A DNA stretch of 64,000 nucleotides. Source: Gemmatimonadota bacterium. Its GTDB lineage: Bacteria > Gemmatimonadota > Gemmatimonadetes > Gemmatimonadales > GWC2-71-9. A program made the translations under genes and the position numbers. Below, in pieces: positions 18,362 to 26,256 of the stretch. The notes under the pieces were generated by a model that was not told where the DNA came from, did not search any database, and worked only from the letters and a program-made list of their open reading frames with translations. The DNA lies in assembly GCA_029863245.1 (NCBI GenBank), contig JAOTVV010000003.1, positions 146,591-210,590 of the forward strand, given 5' to 3'. Each line of letters starts with the position of its first letter. Position 1 is the stretch's first letter.

Positions 18362-20077
18362 TTACACCACCACGACAGCCTCGTACGGCAACAGACGGAG
18401 GGTACCCCTCACCTCGTTGCCCTCGTTCACGCGCTGCGTGGACACCGCTATCCGGCCAGCGATTCCCGCGGTGTCGATGGAAAGCGGTGCAGCTGCGAAA
18501 TTGATGGCGACGAGCACACGCTCGGACCCCTGGGAGCGTTCGAACACGAAGCACTCGGGCGGAACTGGATCCACGGGCAGATACGACCCGGTTCTGAGCG
18601 CCGCCGAGCCCCGTCTGAGCGCCAGCAGTCGGCGATATAGGTTGAGATGCGAGTCCGGATCCATGAGCTGGGATTGCACATTCCGCATGGCGCAGTCGCT
18701 CCCTACCGGCAGCCATGGTTCATGGGCCGACGTGAACCCGGCGGCAGGATCTGGCGACCACTGCATCGGCGTTCGGCAGCCGTCGCGACCCAGGGTCGGT
18801 TCGTTCACGCCCCAAGGATCCTGCTGCCTGTCCGGCGGAATGTCGGCTTCGCGCACGCCGAGCTCGTCACCGTAGTACAGCGTTGGCGATCCGCGCAACG
18901 TGAGCAGCAGGACCGCCGCCTGACGGCTTCCGTGCTCTCCTAGCCTGGTGGCCAGCCGTTGGTCGTCGTGAGTCCCTAGCACGTAGTTGGGCCACGCACC
19001 CGTTGGCAACGCCGCCTCGAGACCATCCACGACCCCTCGAATACCGGCTGCCGTCCAGGGTGCCTTCAGGAGCCCGAAGTTGGTCGGCATGCTGAGCTCG
19101 TCGAGGTCCTTGCCGTAGTACGATCCCAACTCGTTCCAGTCGAAGACGTGCATCTCCGCCAGAGCCATGCGGGGCTGCTCGTACTCCGCCAAGAGCGCAC
19201 GCATGTCGCGAAGCACCTGGTGCACGTCTGGGTGTCCCTGGTCATGCAAGTGCATTTGGGACTCGTACGCACCCAACGACTTGTGCATGTGCTGTGAGCC
19301 GTCGCGGTTCGGTGGATTATCTCGCTCTGCGGGATCCTTCATCATGAAGAGCACCGCATCAAGACGAAATCCGTCCACGTGGCGATCGAGCCAGAAGCGC
19401 ATGACGTCGAACATCGCTGCTTTCACCGCCGGATTGCGCCAGTTCAGATCGGGCTGCTCCTTCAGGAAGGAGTGCAAGTAGTATTGACCCGTCCGATCGT
19501 CCAGTTCCCAGGCTGAACCACCGAAGGCGCTGAGCCAGTTGTTGGGCGGCGAGCCGTCCGGCTTCGGGTCCCGCCACACATACCAGTCACGGCGAGGGTT
19601 TTCGCAGGAGCTCCGGGACTCGATGAACCAGGGGTGTTGATCCGACGAGTGATTCGGTACGAAGTCGATGATCACCTTGAGACCGGCGTGGTGGGCGCGC
19701 GCCACGAGCCGATCGAACGTCGCGAGATCACCGAACATCGGATGCACGTCGCGATAGTCCGACACATCGTACCCGAAGTCCGCCATCGGCGAAGGATAGA
19801 ACGGACTCATCCAGATCGCGTCGACACCAAGGGTGTCGCTCAGGTGGTCCATCTTGTCGATGATACCCTGCAGATCGCCGACGCCGTTACCGGTCGTGTC
19901 TTTGAAGCTTCTTGGGTAGACCTGATACACGACAGCGGTCTGCCACCATTCGTGTTGCTCGCGATCGGACAAGAGAACATTCTCCGTCAATGCGCCGGCC
20001 GGGCGACCGGGATACTGTGGATTCGTGCACCGGCGTAGGGGAAGGACCACATAGTTCGTCCCTGTGCGCCAATACAT
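18362..20077 (-). CDS. GH13 alpha-glucosidase / oligo-1,6-glucosidase
   Basis: A cytoplasmic-type alpha-amylase family enzyme of about 570 residues acting on short alpha-glucosides. It opens with WWQTAVVYQVYPRSFKD, as in oligo-1,6-glucosidases and trehalose-cleaving relatives. Catalytic residues: nucleophile in GFRLDAV (Asp240), acid/base in ALAEMH (Glu308) and transition-state Asp in LGTHDDQR (Asp371). The (beta/alpha)8 barrel is followed by a short beta domain ending LRLLPYEAVVVV. No signal peptide is seen. The first 30-40 residues from the ATG at 20077 do not look like family sequence, so the true start may be a TTG or another codon nearer residue 37. Immediately upstream lies the decayed tail of another hydrolase gene. 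A broken copy of part of this gene is at 11431-11583. Confidence 0.92.
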   Translation of the reverse strand: MYWRTGTNYVVLPLRRCTNPQYPGRPAGALTENVLLSDREQHEWWQTAVVYQVYPRSFKDTTGNGVGDLQGIIDKMDHLSDTLGVDAIWMSPFYPSPMADFGYDVSDYRDVHPMFGDLATFDRLVARAHHAGLKVIIDFVPNHSSDQHPWFIESRSSCENPRRDWYVWRDPKPDGSPPNNWLSAFGGSAWELDDRTGQYYLHSFLKEQPDLNWRNPAVKAAMFDVMRFWLDRHVDGFRLDAVLFMMKDPAERDNPPNRDGSQHMHKSLGAYESQMHLHDQGHPDVHQVLRDMRALLAEYEQPRMALAEMHVFDWNELGSYYGKDLDELSMPTNFGLLKAPWTAAGIRGVVDGLEAALPTGAWPNYVLGTHDDQRLATRLGEHGSRQAAVLLLTLRGSPTLYYGDELGVREADIPPDRQQDPWGVNEPTLGRDGCRTPMQWSPDPAAGFTSAHEPWLPVGSDCAMRNVQSQLMDPDSHLNLYRRLLALRRGSAALRTGSYLPVDPVPPECFVFERSQGSERVLVAINFAAAPLSIDTAGIAGRIAVSTQRVNEGNEVRGTLRLLPYEAVVVV

Positions 20078-20084
20078 CTGAATG

Positions 20085-20160
20085 CCAGAATCGAACCACT
20101 AATGTATCCAGCTGTGAGGAGGGCGTGAACTGGATTCGGGTCCTGTACGCCGACCGCCCT
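20085..20160 (-). pseudogene. Decayed 3' tail of an (alpha/alpha)6 hydrolase gene
   Basis: On the minus strand this stretch reads YRTRIQFTPSSQLDTLVVRF. The intact lipoprotein gene at 8819-11410 ends YRTQIQLTHSSLLDTLVVQF followed by its stop codon. The plus-strand bases also align over about 65 positions (8822-8888 against 20088-20151). In this copy the stop codon has become TGG. Only this tail remains; it sits directly before the GH13 start. Confidence 0.6.
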
Positions 20161-20190
20161 CGAAGTCGTGCGCGAGGCTGATGCGCGACC

Positions 20191-20366
20191 TTGGACATCT
20201 ACCTCGAACCCGTCGCCGTGGTGAACGCGGCCATCACCATCGTCGAGGCCACAACCGCCATTGCGGTCGGCTTGGGCCTCGACTGGTCAGCCGAGCAGGT
20301 TGGCCTGGTGATGGCGATTCGGGTGGCAACCTGGTCAAGACCATATGGGTGCCGCAGCGCAAATAG
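20191..20366 (+). pseudogene. Frameshifted small membrane protein, phage-like
   Basis: One frame reads EPVAVVNAAITIVEATTAIA, then GLDWSAEQVGLVMAI. After a shift of frame near 20320 a second reads GGNLVKTIWVPQRK and stops. Together they resemble the small one-helix proteins of phage and prophage regions whose consensus is 'VNAVIALVVAFGLDWTAEQVGxVMAxVxAxGNLVxxxxVRxxVTP'. The family call is from memory of that pattern. The gene is not intact. No other phage gene is nearby. Confidence 0.4.
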
Positions 20367-20486
20367 GTAAAGCCGAGCCTGCACTGCGCCACGGTACACC
20401 TCAGCGAGAGAATGGGAGAAGTCGACTCCGAGGGCGAGTGGCGCGGGTCCCTCTAGCGCTGTACTCTGGTGCAGACCGGAGGAGCC

Positions 20487-22091
20487 ATGCACGACGAACC
20501 GTACACGACTTCGGCGGTCATCCGCCGCGCCTATACCGCGACCGCCCAGGGCCTGAGTGGGGCAACGCTGCCGGACGACCTGGTCATCAGATCGGCCAAG
20601 CGGCTCCGGGCGTTGGCGCTCGTGTACGCGTTCGTCTTCTTCATGTCCTCGTTCTCCCAGGCGGTATTCTTCGCCGACTTATCCGAGTTCGAGAGCTTTC
20701 ACGATTGGGGACCCTCCGCAATCTCGATTCTGGTGGCCCTCGTTGTCGCTTGGGTAACGACGCGACCCCAACTCACGACGCGAATGCTCATGACCGTGGG
20801 GCTGACGTTCGAGGTCGTGGGGAGCTTCGGGATCGCGATGGCGCAGTACTGGGGAGTCTACGAAGGGCTCACATACCAGATGGATCATCTCGAGATCGCT
20901 GGCCTGTCGTGGGTCGCCCCGTGGGTCATGTTGTTCAGCATCGTCATCCCGGCAAAGCCCGGCAAGGCCCTGATTGCCACGGTCGCATCGGTGAGTGCCG
21001 TGCCGATCACGATGGCGTTGACCATGAAGTACGGTGGCACGACGATCGCACTGGCGCCTGAAATGTTCGTGGTCGGATTGATCTTCCCGTACTTGCTGAT
21101 CATCCTCATGACACACGTTGGTGCGCGCGCCATCTACCGGCTCGGGACCGATGTGGCGAGGGCACGCGAGATGGGGAGCTACCGACTCGTCGAGCGGTTG
21201 GGACAGGGAGGGATGGGTGAAGTGTGGCGCGCGAAGCACCGGATGCTGGCTCGCCCGGCTGCCATCAAGTTGGTTCGCCCCGAAGTGTTGGAAGGCGGAG
21301 GTGAGCATCACGACATCGCGCTCAAACGCTTCACACAAGAGGCACAAGCCACCGCGTCGATGCGTTCGCCGCACACGATCGAACTGTACGACTTCGGGGT
21401 GTCTGCTGAAGGAACGTTCTACTACGTGATGGAATTGCTCGACGGGTTCGATCTCGAGACGCTGGTTGAGAAGTTCGGCCCGATACCTGCCGAGCGCGCT
21501 GTGCACCTGATACGCCAGGTCTGTCACTCGCTCGCGGAGGCACATGAGCACGGACTGATTCACCGGGACATCAAGCCGGCAAATATCTACGTGTGCCGGT
21601 ACGGACGTGACCTGGACTTCGTGAAAGTGCTCGATTTCGGGTTGGTGAAGCACAGGCGCGAGCGGGAGAACGACCTCAAACTGACGGCACCCGACGTGGT
21701 GAGCGGGACCCCGGGGTACATCTCCCCCGAGCAGGTGGCCGGTGACCAACCGATCGACGGCCGGACCGACATCTATTGCCTCGGCTGTGTCGCCTATTGG
21801 CTGCTCACCGGACATTTGGTATTTCAAGGATCGACCGCCATGCGCACCATGGTGATGCACTTGAACGAGGAACCGGTTCCACCGTCGCAACGGACAGAGC
21901 TGGAGATACCGGCCGTGCTGGAGCAGATCATCATGCAGTGTCTGGAGAAGGACCCCGCGCACCGTGCGCAGACCGCCGACGAACTCTCGAGGGCCCTCGT
22001 GGCTTGCGAGACACTGCCGGAATGGGATCGGGAGAGGGAGGCGCAGTGGTGGGAAACGCATCAGCCGGCGCCGGTGGTGGCGCCTTCGTAG
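20487..22091 (+). CDS. Membrane Ser/Thr protein kinase with N-terminal multi-helix sensor domain
   Basis: A 534-residue kinase. The ATG at 20487 has an excellent GGAGGA ribosome-binding site and is preferred to the upstream in-frame GTG. Residues 1-220 contain about six transmembrane helices (for example ALALVYAFVFFMSSFSQAVFF and FVVGLIFPYLLIILMTHVG). Residues from about 233 form a complete Hanks-type kinase domain: glycine loop LGQGGMGEVW, AIKLV lysine, HRDIKPANI catalytic loop, VLDFGLV and GTPGYISPEQ. This is the reverse of the common layout in which the kinase precedes a single membrane helix. The multi-helix part may sense a membrane or ligand signal; nothing in the sequence says which. 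It lies between sugar-metabolism genes. Confidence 0.9.
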   Translation: MHDEPYTTSAVIRRAYTATAQGLSGATLPDDLVIRSAKRLRALALVYAFVFFMSSFSQAVFFADLSEFESFHDWGPSAISILVALVVAWVTTRPQLTTRMLMTVGLTFEVVGSFGIAMAQYWGVYEGLTYQMDHLEIAGLSWVAPWVMLFSIVIPAKPGKALIATVASVSAVPITMALTMKYGGTTIALAPEMFVVGLIFPYLLIILMTHVGARAIYRLGTDVARAREMGSYRLVERLGQGGMGEVWRAKHRMLARPAAIKLVRPEVLEGGGEHHDIALKRFTQEAQATASMRSPHTIELYDFGVSAEGTFYYVMELLDGFDLETLVEKFGPIPAERAVHLIRQVCHSLAEAHEHGLIHRDIKPANIYVCRYGRDLDFVKVLDFGLVKHRRERENDLKLTAPDVVSGTPGYISPEQVAGDQPIDGRTDIYCLGCVAYWLLTGHLVFQGSTAMRTMVMHLNEEPVPPSQRTELEIPAVLEQIIMQCLEKDPAHRAQTADELSRALVACETLPEWDREREAQWWETHQPAPVVAPS

Positions 22092-22107
22092 CGGCCCCTG
22101 TGGCCCC

Positions 22108-22210
22108 TCAAGCGTCGGTAGCGAGAATCACCTTTCCCAGATTGCGTCGCGCGTGGATGTACTCGTGCGCAGCTACCGCTCCAATGCTGGCGTCGTTGTC
22201 CAAATCCAGG
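22108..22210 (-). pseudogene. C-terminal remnant of an MDR-family dehydrogenase/quinone oxidoreductase
   Basis: About 30 codons on the minus strand end AAHEYIHARRNLGKVILATD before a stop. Zinc or quinone oxidoreductases of the medium-chain family end with 'xAHxxxxxRxNxGKVVL'. Upstream of this the frame has no family resemblance, and the rest of a normal 330-residue gene is absent. Confidence 0.45.
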
Positions 22211-22241
22211 TGACGTCCTCGCCACCCTGTGGCCTGAGTCC

Positions 22242-22254
22242 TATCTTGGTCTCC
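22242..22254 (+). promoter_or_regulatory. TATCTT element just before a kinase-type start codon
   Basis: TATCTT at 22242-22247 lies seven bases before the ATG of the truncated kinase remnant. The same element is found at the same distance before two other starts of this family (40569 and 44239). It could be a -10 box giving a leaderless transcript. Confidence 0.35.
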
Positions 22255-22386
22255 ATGTCCGAGGAAATGTCCCGACTCTTGACTGCCCTCGCTAACCGCC
22301 ACCGCATCGAGCGCGACATAGGACACGGTGGGATGCCCGGCGCCTATCGGATCCTCGCCAACCTGTTATTGCTCGGCGCCACCTGA
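22255..22386 (+). pseudogene. N-terminal remnant of a Ser/Thr kinase-TPR gene
   Basis: A 43-codon frame beginning MSEEMSRLLTALANRHRIER and continuing DIGHGGMPGAYRILANLL. The intact kinase at 44253 begins MSEIPSRLSTALADRYTMER and continues EIGSGGMATVYLAEDL. The match covers the start through the glycine-rich ATP loop and is lost after 'AYRILA'. The kinase lysine and the rest of the gene are missing. The stop codon lies 3 bases before the next gene. Confidence 0.6.
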
Positions 22387-22389
22387 CGC

Positions 22390-24213
22390 ATGCAACTCAC
22401 CTCCATCGATTGGGCGATCGTTGCCGTTTACGGGGGCGTCACGCTCGTCCTCGGCTTCTGGTTCACGCGTCGAGCGGGACAGAGCCTCGAAGAGTACTTC
22501 GTGGCCGGGCGCTCGCTCCCGTGGTGGTTGGCGGGGACCTCAATCGCCGCCACCTTCTTTGCCACCGACGCGCCACTCGCCACGGCGGCGCTCGTGCGCA
22601 CGCGCGGGGTGTTTGGGAACTGGCTCTGGTGGTACGAAGCAGCGGGCTTCCTGTTTCTGGTCTTCTTCTACGCCAAGCTCTGGCGGCGGGCTGAGATCCT
22701 CACCGACGCGGAGTTCGTGGAGCTGCGCTATTCGGGCCGCCCGGCCACCGTGCTGCGCGGCTTCTCGGCCATCTTCAACGGCGTCTTGAGGAACGCCGTC
22801 GTGATGGGCTGGGTCATGCTGGCCATGGTGAAGTTCACCCGCGTGTTACTCGGCTGGCCCCCCTGGCTGGCGTTGGTCGTCTGCATTGGGCTCGCACTCA
22901 CGTACACCATCGCCTCGGGGCTCTGGGGCGTCGTGGTCACCGACCTTCTCCAGTTCACGGCGGCGATGCTGGGGTCACTTACCTTGGCGGGCATCATTCT
23001 CGTGCGCTTGGGCGGTCCGGCCGCCATGGCCGAGCAGATTCGTGCCCTACCCGATGCCCCGGCCGCAACGCTCGATCTCATTCCCGATCCGGCGCACCTG
23101 AGCTCGCTGGAATTCGTGTCATTCCTGTTTCTGATCTTCCTGCTGTGGACGCGGAGCGGTCAGGGCGACGGCTATGTGGCACAGCGTCTCTTTGCCGCGA
23201 AGGACGAACGGCAGTCGCTGCTTTCCTCGTTGTGGTTCAGCTTTGCAGCGATCGTGCTCATGACCTGGCCGTGGGTCATTGTGGGGCTCGGGTCGCTGCT
23301 GATCCTGCCAATTGCGACCGCCGGCCCGGCACTCGCCGCCGATCCGGAGCTCGCCTACCCGATGATGATCGTGGAGTTGATGCCGGCGGGATTGCGCGGG
23401 CTCATGGTGGCCACGTTCCTCGCCGCGTTCATGAGCACGATGGACACGCATCTCTGCTGGGGCGCATCATACTTGGTGAACGACGTCTACCGCCGGTTCA
23501 TCAAGCGGCATGCGACGGAACGGCACTACGTCCTGGCGTCGCGCCTGGCCGTCGTGGTACTCGTACTGGTCGCTGCGGTGGCCGGGTGGCAGATGGAGTC
23601 GATCAGGCGGGCGTGGATCTATGTCATCGAACTCACCGCGGGCGTGGCGTTAGTCTGGCTGTTGCGCTGGTACTGGTGGCGGGTCAACGCGTGGGCCGAG
23701 GTGAGCGCCATGGCGGGGTCCTTCCTATTGGCGAACGGGATGGTGTGGGCCGGGATGCTCCATCGCATTGGGATCCTCTCCGAATCCGGCATGGCGCAAG
23801 TCACTCGGTTCTACGGCGGCGAGTTCGATTTCATTCGGGCGACGATTATTCTGTTGGGCTGCACACTCATCTGGCTCATCGTGACGCTCAACACCGCGCC
23901 CGACGAGAAGACCCGGTTGCAGACGTTCTATCGACGGGTGCGGCCCGGTGGGTGGTGGGGCCCGATCGCCGCGTCGTGCCCCGAGGTGACCGTCACGCAT
24001 GACGCCCGAAGACAATGGCTGGGCTTTGGGCTCGGCCTCCTGTTCGTGTACGGGAGCCTCCTTGGGGTAGGGTACCTGTTGACCGGCCGGCCGGTTCCCG
24101 GAACGGTGGCGACGCTGTTATCGATTGTGGGGGCGTGGGCGGCGTTGCGGTTGATTGCCCGAGATCGCGATGTGGTGGCGCCAACGGAAAGTGAGGAAGA
24201 ACCAGTCAGATGA
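22390..24213 (+). CDS. SSS-family sodium:solute symporter, probably for sugars
   Basis: A 607-residue membrane transporter with about 13-14 transmembrane helices. The N-terminus IDWAIVAVYGGVTLVLGFWF is followed by SLEEYFVAGRSLPWW, the family signature of sodium/solute symporters. Helix 3 reads AGTSIAATFFATDAPLATAA, and RSGQGDGYVAQRLFAAKDE and FMSTMDTHLCWGASYLVND are also characteristic. No N-terminal signal is expected. It overlaps the next gene by four bases (ATGA), so transporter and GH4 glycosidase are made together. The transported compound is likely the glycoside cleaved by that enzyme, or a related sugar. Confidence 0.9.
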   Translation: MQLTSIDWAIVAVYGGVTLVLGFWFTRRAGQSLEEYFVAGRSLPWWLAGTSIAATFFATDAPLATAALVRTRGVFGNWLWWYEAAGFLFLVFFYAKLWRRAEILTDAEFVELRYSGRPATVLRGFSAIFNGVLRNAVVMGWVMLAMVKFTRVLLGWPPWLALVVCIGLALTYTIASGLWGVVVTDLLQFTAAMLGSLTLAGIILVRLGGPAAMAEQIRALPDAPAATLDLIPDPAHLSSLEFVSFLFLIFLLWTRSGQGDGYVAQRLFAAKDERQSLLSSLWFSFAAIVLMTWPWVIVGLGSLLILPIATAGPALAADPELAYPMMIVELMPAGLRGLMVATFLAAFMSTMDTHLCWGASYLVNDVYRRFIKRHATERHYVLASRLAVVVLVLVAAVAGWQMESIRRAWIYVIELTAGVALVWLLRWYWWRVNAWAEVSAMAGSFLLANGMVWAGMLHRIGILSESGMAQVTRFYGGEFDFIRATIILLGCTLIWLIVTLNTAPDEKTRLQTFYRRVRPGGWWGPIAASCPEVTVTHDARRQWLGFGLGLLFVYGSLLGVGYLLTGRPVPGTVATLLSIVGAWAALRLIARDRDVVAPTESEEEPVR

Positions 24214-25601
24214 AGATCACGATCATCGGGGCCGGGAGTCGAGAGTTCGGCCCGGCGACCGTGCGGGACCTGCTCCTGAGTGAAAGGATCTGCGAGCGGC
24301 AGCCGACCGTCACGTTGATGGATGTGGCGGAGCGGGAGCTGAAGCTCACGGCATCCTACGCCCGAGACGTCACGAAGCGGCACGAGAAGCCGGTGACCAT
24401 CGAGGCCACGACGGAGCTGAACCGCGCTCTCGACGGAGCCCAGGTGGTCGTGATGGCCATCGCGCGGCGGCGCTACTACTACTGGGCGCAGGATTTCCAC
24501 CTGCCACGCCAATTGGGGTTCAGGCAGATCTACGGGGAGAACGGCGGACCGGGCGGGCTGTTCCACGCGCTCAGGAACATGGGACCGACGATGGACATCG
24601 CTCGCGCCATGGAGCGCCACTGTCCGGACGCGTGGCTGCTCAACTTCACCAACCCGCTGACCAAACTCTGCGAGGGCCTCACTCGGCTCTCGTCCATCAA
24701 GGTGGTGGGGCTCTGTCACGGCGTCTTCCATGGCATTGCCCAGATCGCCCAGTTCCTCGAGTGCGAACCGCACGAGCTGGAGACGTATGCCTGCGGCCTC
24801 AACCATTTCAGCTGGTTCCAGGAGGTGCGCGACCGGGCGACCGGCACCGACCTCTACCCGCGACTGCGGGAGCGGGAGCGACAGGCACACTGGCTGGCGC
24901 GGTGGGATGAGATTGCGCTCTCCCGGATCCTGTTTCGCGTGGTCGGTCTGTATCCCTCTCCCGGCGCCAACCACATCGGCGAGTACGTGCGGTGGGCCGA
25001 GGAGTACCTGGCGAGTGCGGCGATACAGTTCTTCCACGACCCGCGCGACGGCCGGCCGTGGGAGGGTGGCGAGATTCCGACGTGGGTGTACAACCTCAGC
25101 GACCGGCCGCACGAGGTGCCGCTGTTCCCGGAGCGGCGCTTACCCCGACTGCACACCAACCCCCGGCTCGCAGTGGATCCAGCCGCGCCGCTCGAGCCAT
25201 CCGGAGAGGTCACCGTGCCGATCATTGAAGGGCTTTACTGCGGATGCCGACACGAGATTGCGGCGGTCAACGTTCCCAATGGCAGTGCCATCCCCAACCT
25301 CCCTGACGATGCGGTGGTCGAGGTCCCGGCCACGGTGGACGCGGCTGGCGTCGCCGCGAGACGGATGCAGCCGTTGCCCGAACTGGCGGCGGCACTCCTC
25401 AGCACCCAGATCAGTATCCACCGGTTGCTGGTGGAGGCGTTCGAGCACGAGTCGCGGGACGCGTTGCTGCAGGCGTTGCTGCTGGATCCCACCACGGTGT
25501 CCTATCGCGCGGCGGTGGACCTGATAGATCTGATGTGCGAACGCCAAGCCGAGGTGCTGCCCCGACTGGAGTGGCAGCGCGGTCCGGCTGGGCGCGGGTG
25601 A
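24210..25601 (+). CDS. GH4 family glycosidase (alpha-galactosidase/alpha-glucosidase type)
   Basis: A cytoplasmic NAD- and manganese-dependent glycosidase of 463 residues. It starts with the Rossmann motif KITIIGAGSREFGPATVRDL. Other family features are NFTNPL (substrate binding), LCHGVFHG (the Cys-His pair that binds the metal), CGLNHFSWF with the second metal-binding His, and VNVPNGSAIPNLPDDAVVEV. GH4 enzymes cleave by oxidation at C3 and elimination rather than direct hydrolysis. Subfamilies differ in accepting alpha-glucosides, alpha-galactosides, glucuronides or 6-phospho-sugars. There is no phosphotransferase system here and the partner is a sodium symporter, so an unphosphorylated glycoside is more likely. 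The start overlaps the symporter stop. Confidence 0.9.
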   Translation: MKITIIGAGSREFGPATVRDLLLSERICERQPTVTLMDVAERELKLTASYARDVTKRHEKPVTIEATTELNRALDGAQVVVMAIARRRYYYWAQDFHLPRQLGFRQIYGENGGPGGLFHALRNMGPTMDIARAMERHCPDAWLLNFTNPLTKLCEGLTRLSSIKVVGLCHGVFHGIAQIAQFLECEPHELETYACGLNHFSWFQEVRDRATGTDLYPRLRERERQAHWLARWDEIALSRILFRVVGLYPSPGANHIGEYVRWAEEYLASAAIQFFHDPRDGRPWEGGEIPTWVYNLSDRPHEVPLFPERRLPRLHTNPRLAVDPAAPLEPSGEVTVPIIEGLYCGCRHEIAAVNVPNGSAIPNLPDDAVVEVPATVDAAGVAARRMQPLPELAAALLSTQISIHRLLVEAFEHESRDALLQALLLDPTTVSYRAAVDLIDLMCERQAEVLPRLEWQRGPAGRG

Positions 25602-25628
25602 GACTTCCTGGCCCATCCTGGAAAGGCG

Positions 25629-25779
25629 TTGAGTGTCGGGTGTGGGAGCGGCTTGTTCGAGCAGTTGCTCCGCAAGGAGCACGGTATCGACATTCGTCAC
25701 GGCGTTGAGCCGCGGACGGCATGGCTCGCATTGCGGAGAAGCGCGGCATGACGGTCACTCCCGGGACCGCTCAACCGCC
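25629..25779 (+). pseudogene. Remnant of a class I SAM-dependent methyltransferase
   Basis: The first frame reads LSVGCGSGLFEQLLRKEHGI, then DIRHGVEPRTA. The glycine-rich VGCGSG is motif I of SAM-binding methyltransferases. At about 25720 the frame shifts and continues MARIAEKRGMTVTPGTAQ, which fits the strand after motif II. No family sequence is seen before or after. It is a short internal fragment with a frameshift. Confidence 0.5.
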
Positions 25780-25843
25780 TAACCGCCCAATTCCCCGCGG
25801 CGCGGGAGAAGCGAAGGATCCCGCGAATCAGTCAACCTTCCTA

Positions 25844-25861
25844 TTGCACCCGTAATTGCAA
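25844..25861. promoter_or_regulatory. Inverted repeat upstream of the hydrogenase operon
   Basis: TTGCA and TGCAA are separated by eight bases, about 400 bases before the first hydrogenase gene, in the only AT-richer stretch of that gap. It could be an operator for the operon, but the arms are short and the distance is long. The rest of 25862-26256 is GC-rich, with no gene that I can support. Confidence 0.2.
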
Positions 25862-26256
25862 CATCATCACTCCCGACTGGCATATCAGAACATTCCTCGA
25901 AACTTCAGAGAAAATTCAACACGGCGTAGGTAGGTTGTTGCGTGGGCGAGCCCGATCCACCGACGGTGGTCGCCGAAGGCTCGCTGGGAGGCGCGGAGGG
26001 GAGGCGACGTGCGCAGGCCAGCCCCGGACGGTGCGGCCATGTGGTACGGTCGAGATATCTCGTCGCGACACGCGACGGTGTCGATACACGGACGTTCAGC
26101 AGGGCGGAACTCCGCCACGCGGGACGCCCGTGTGGTGTCTTCCCGGACGGCGCGTCGCCGAGGCGCGCCGTGGGGCATCACCACCCCGGTTCCGTCTCCC
26201 CCCTGCGCACGCTCACAGCGGCCGTACGCCATCATCGTGACAGGAACGTGGGTCCC

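Noticed and set aside
22108..22326. 72-codon minus-strand frame taken as a whole gene
   Set aside because: Only its last 30 codons resemble an oxidoreductase; the first part is antisense to the kinase remnant.
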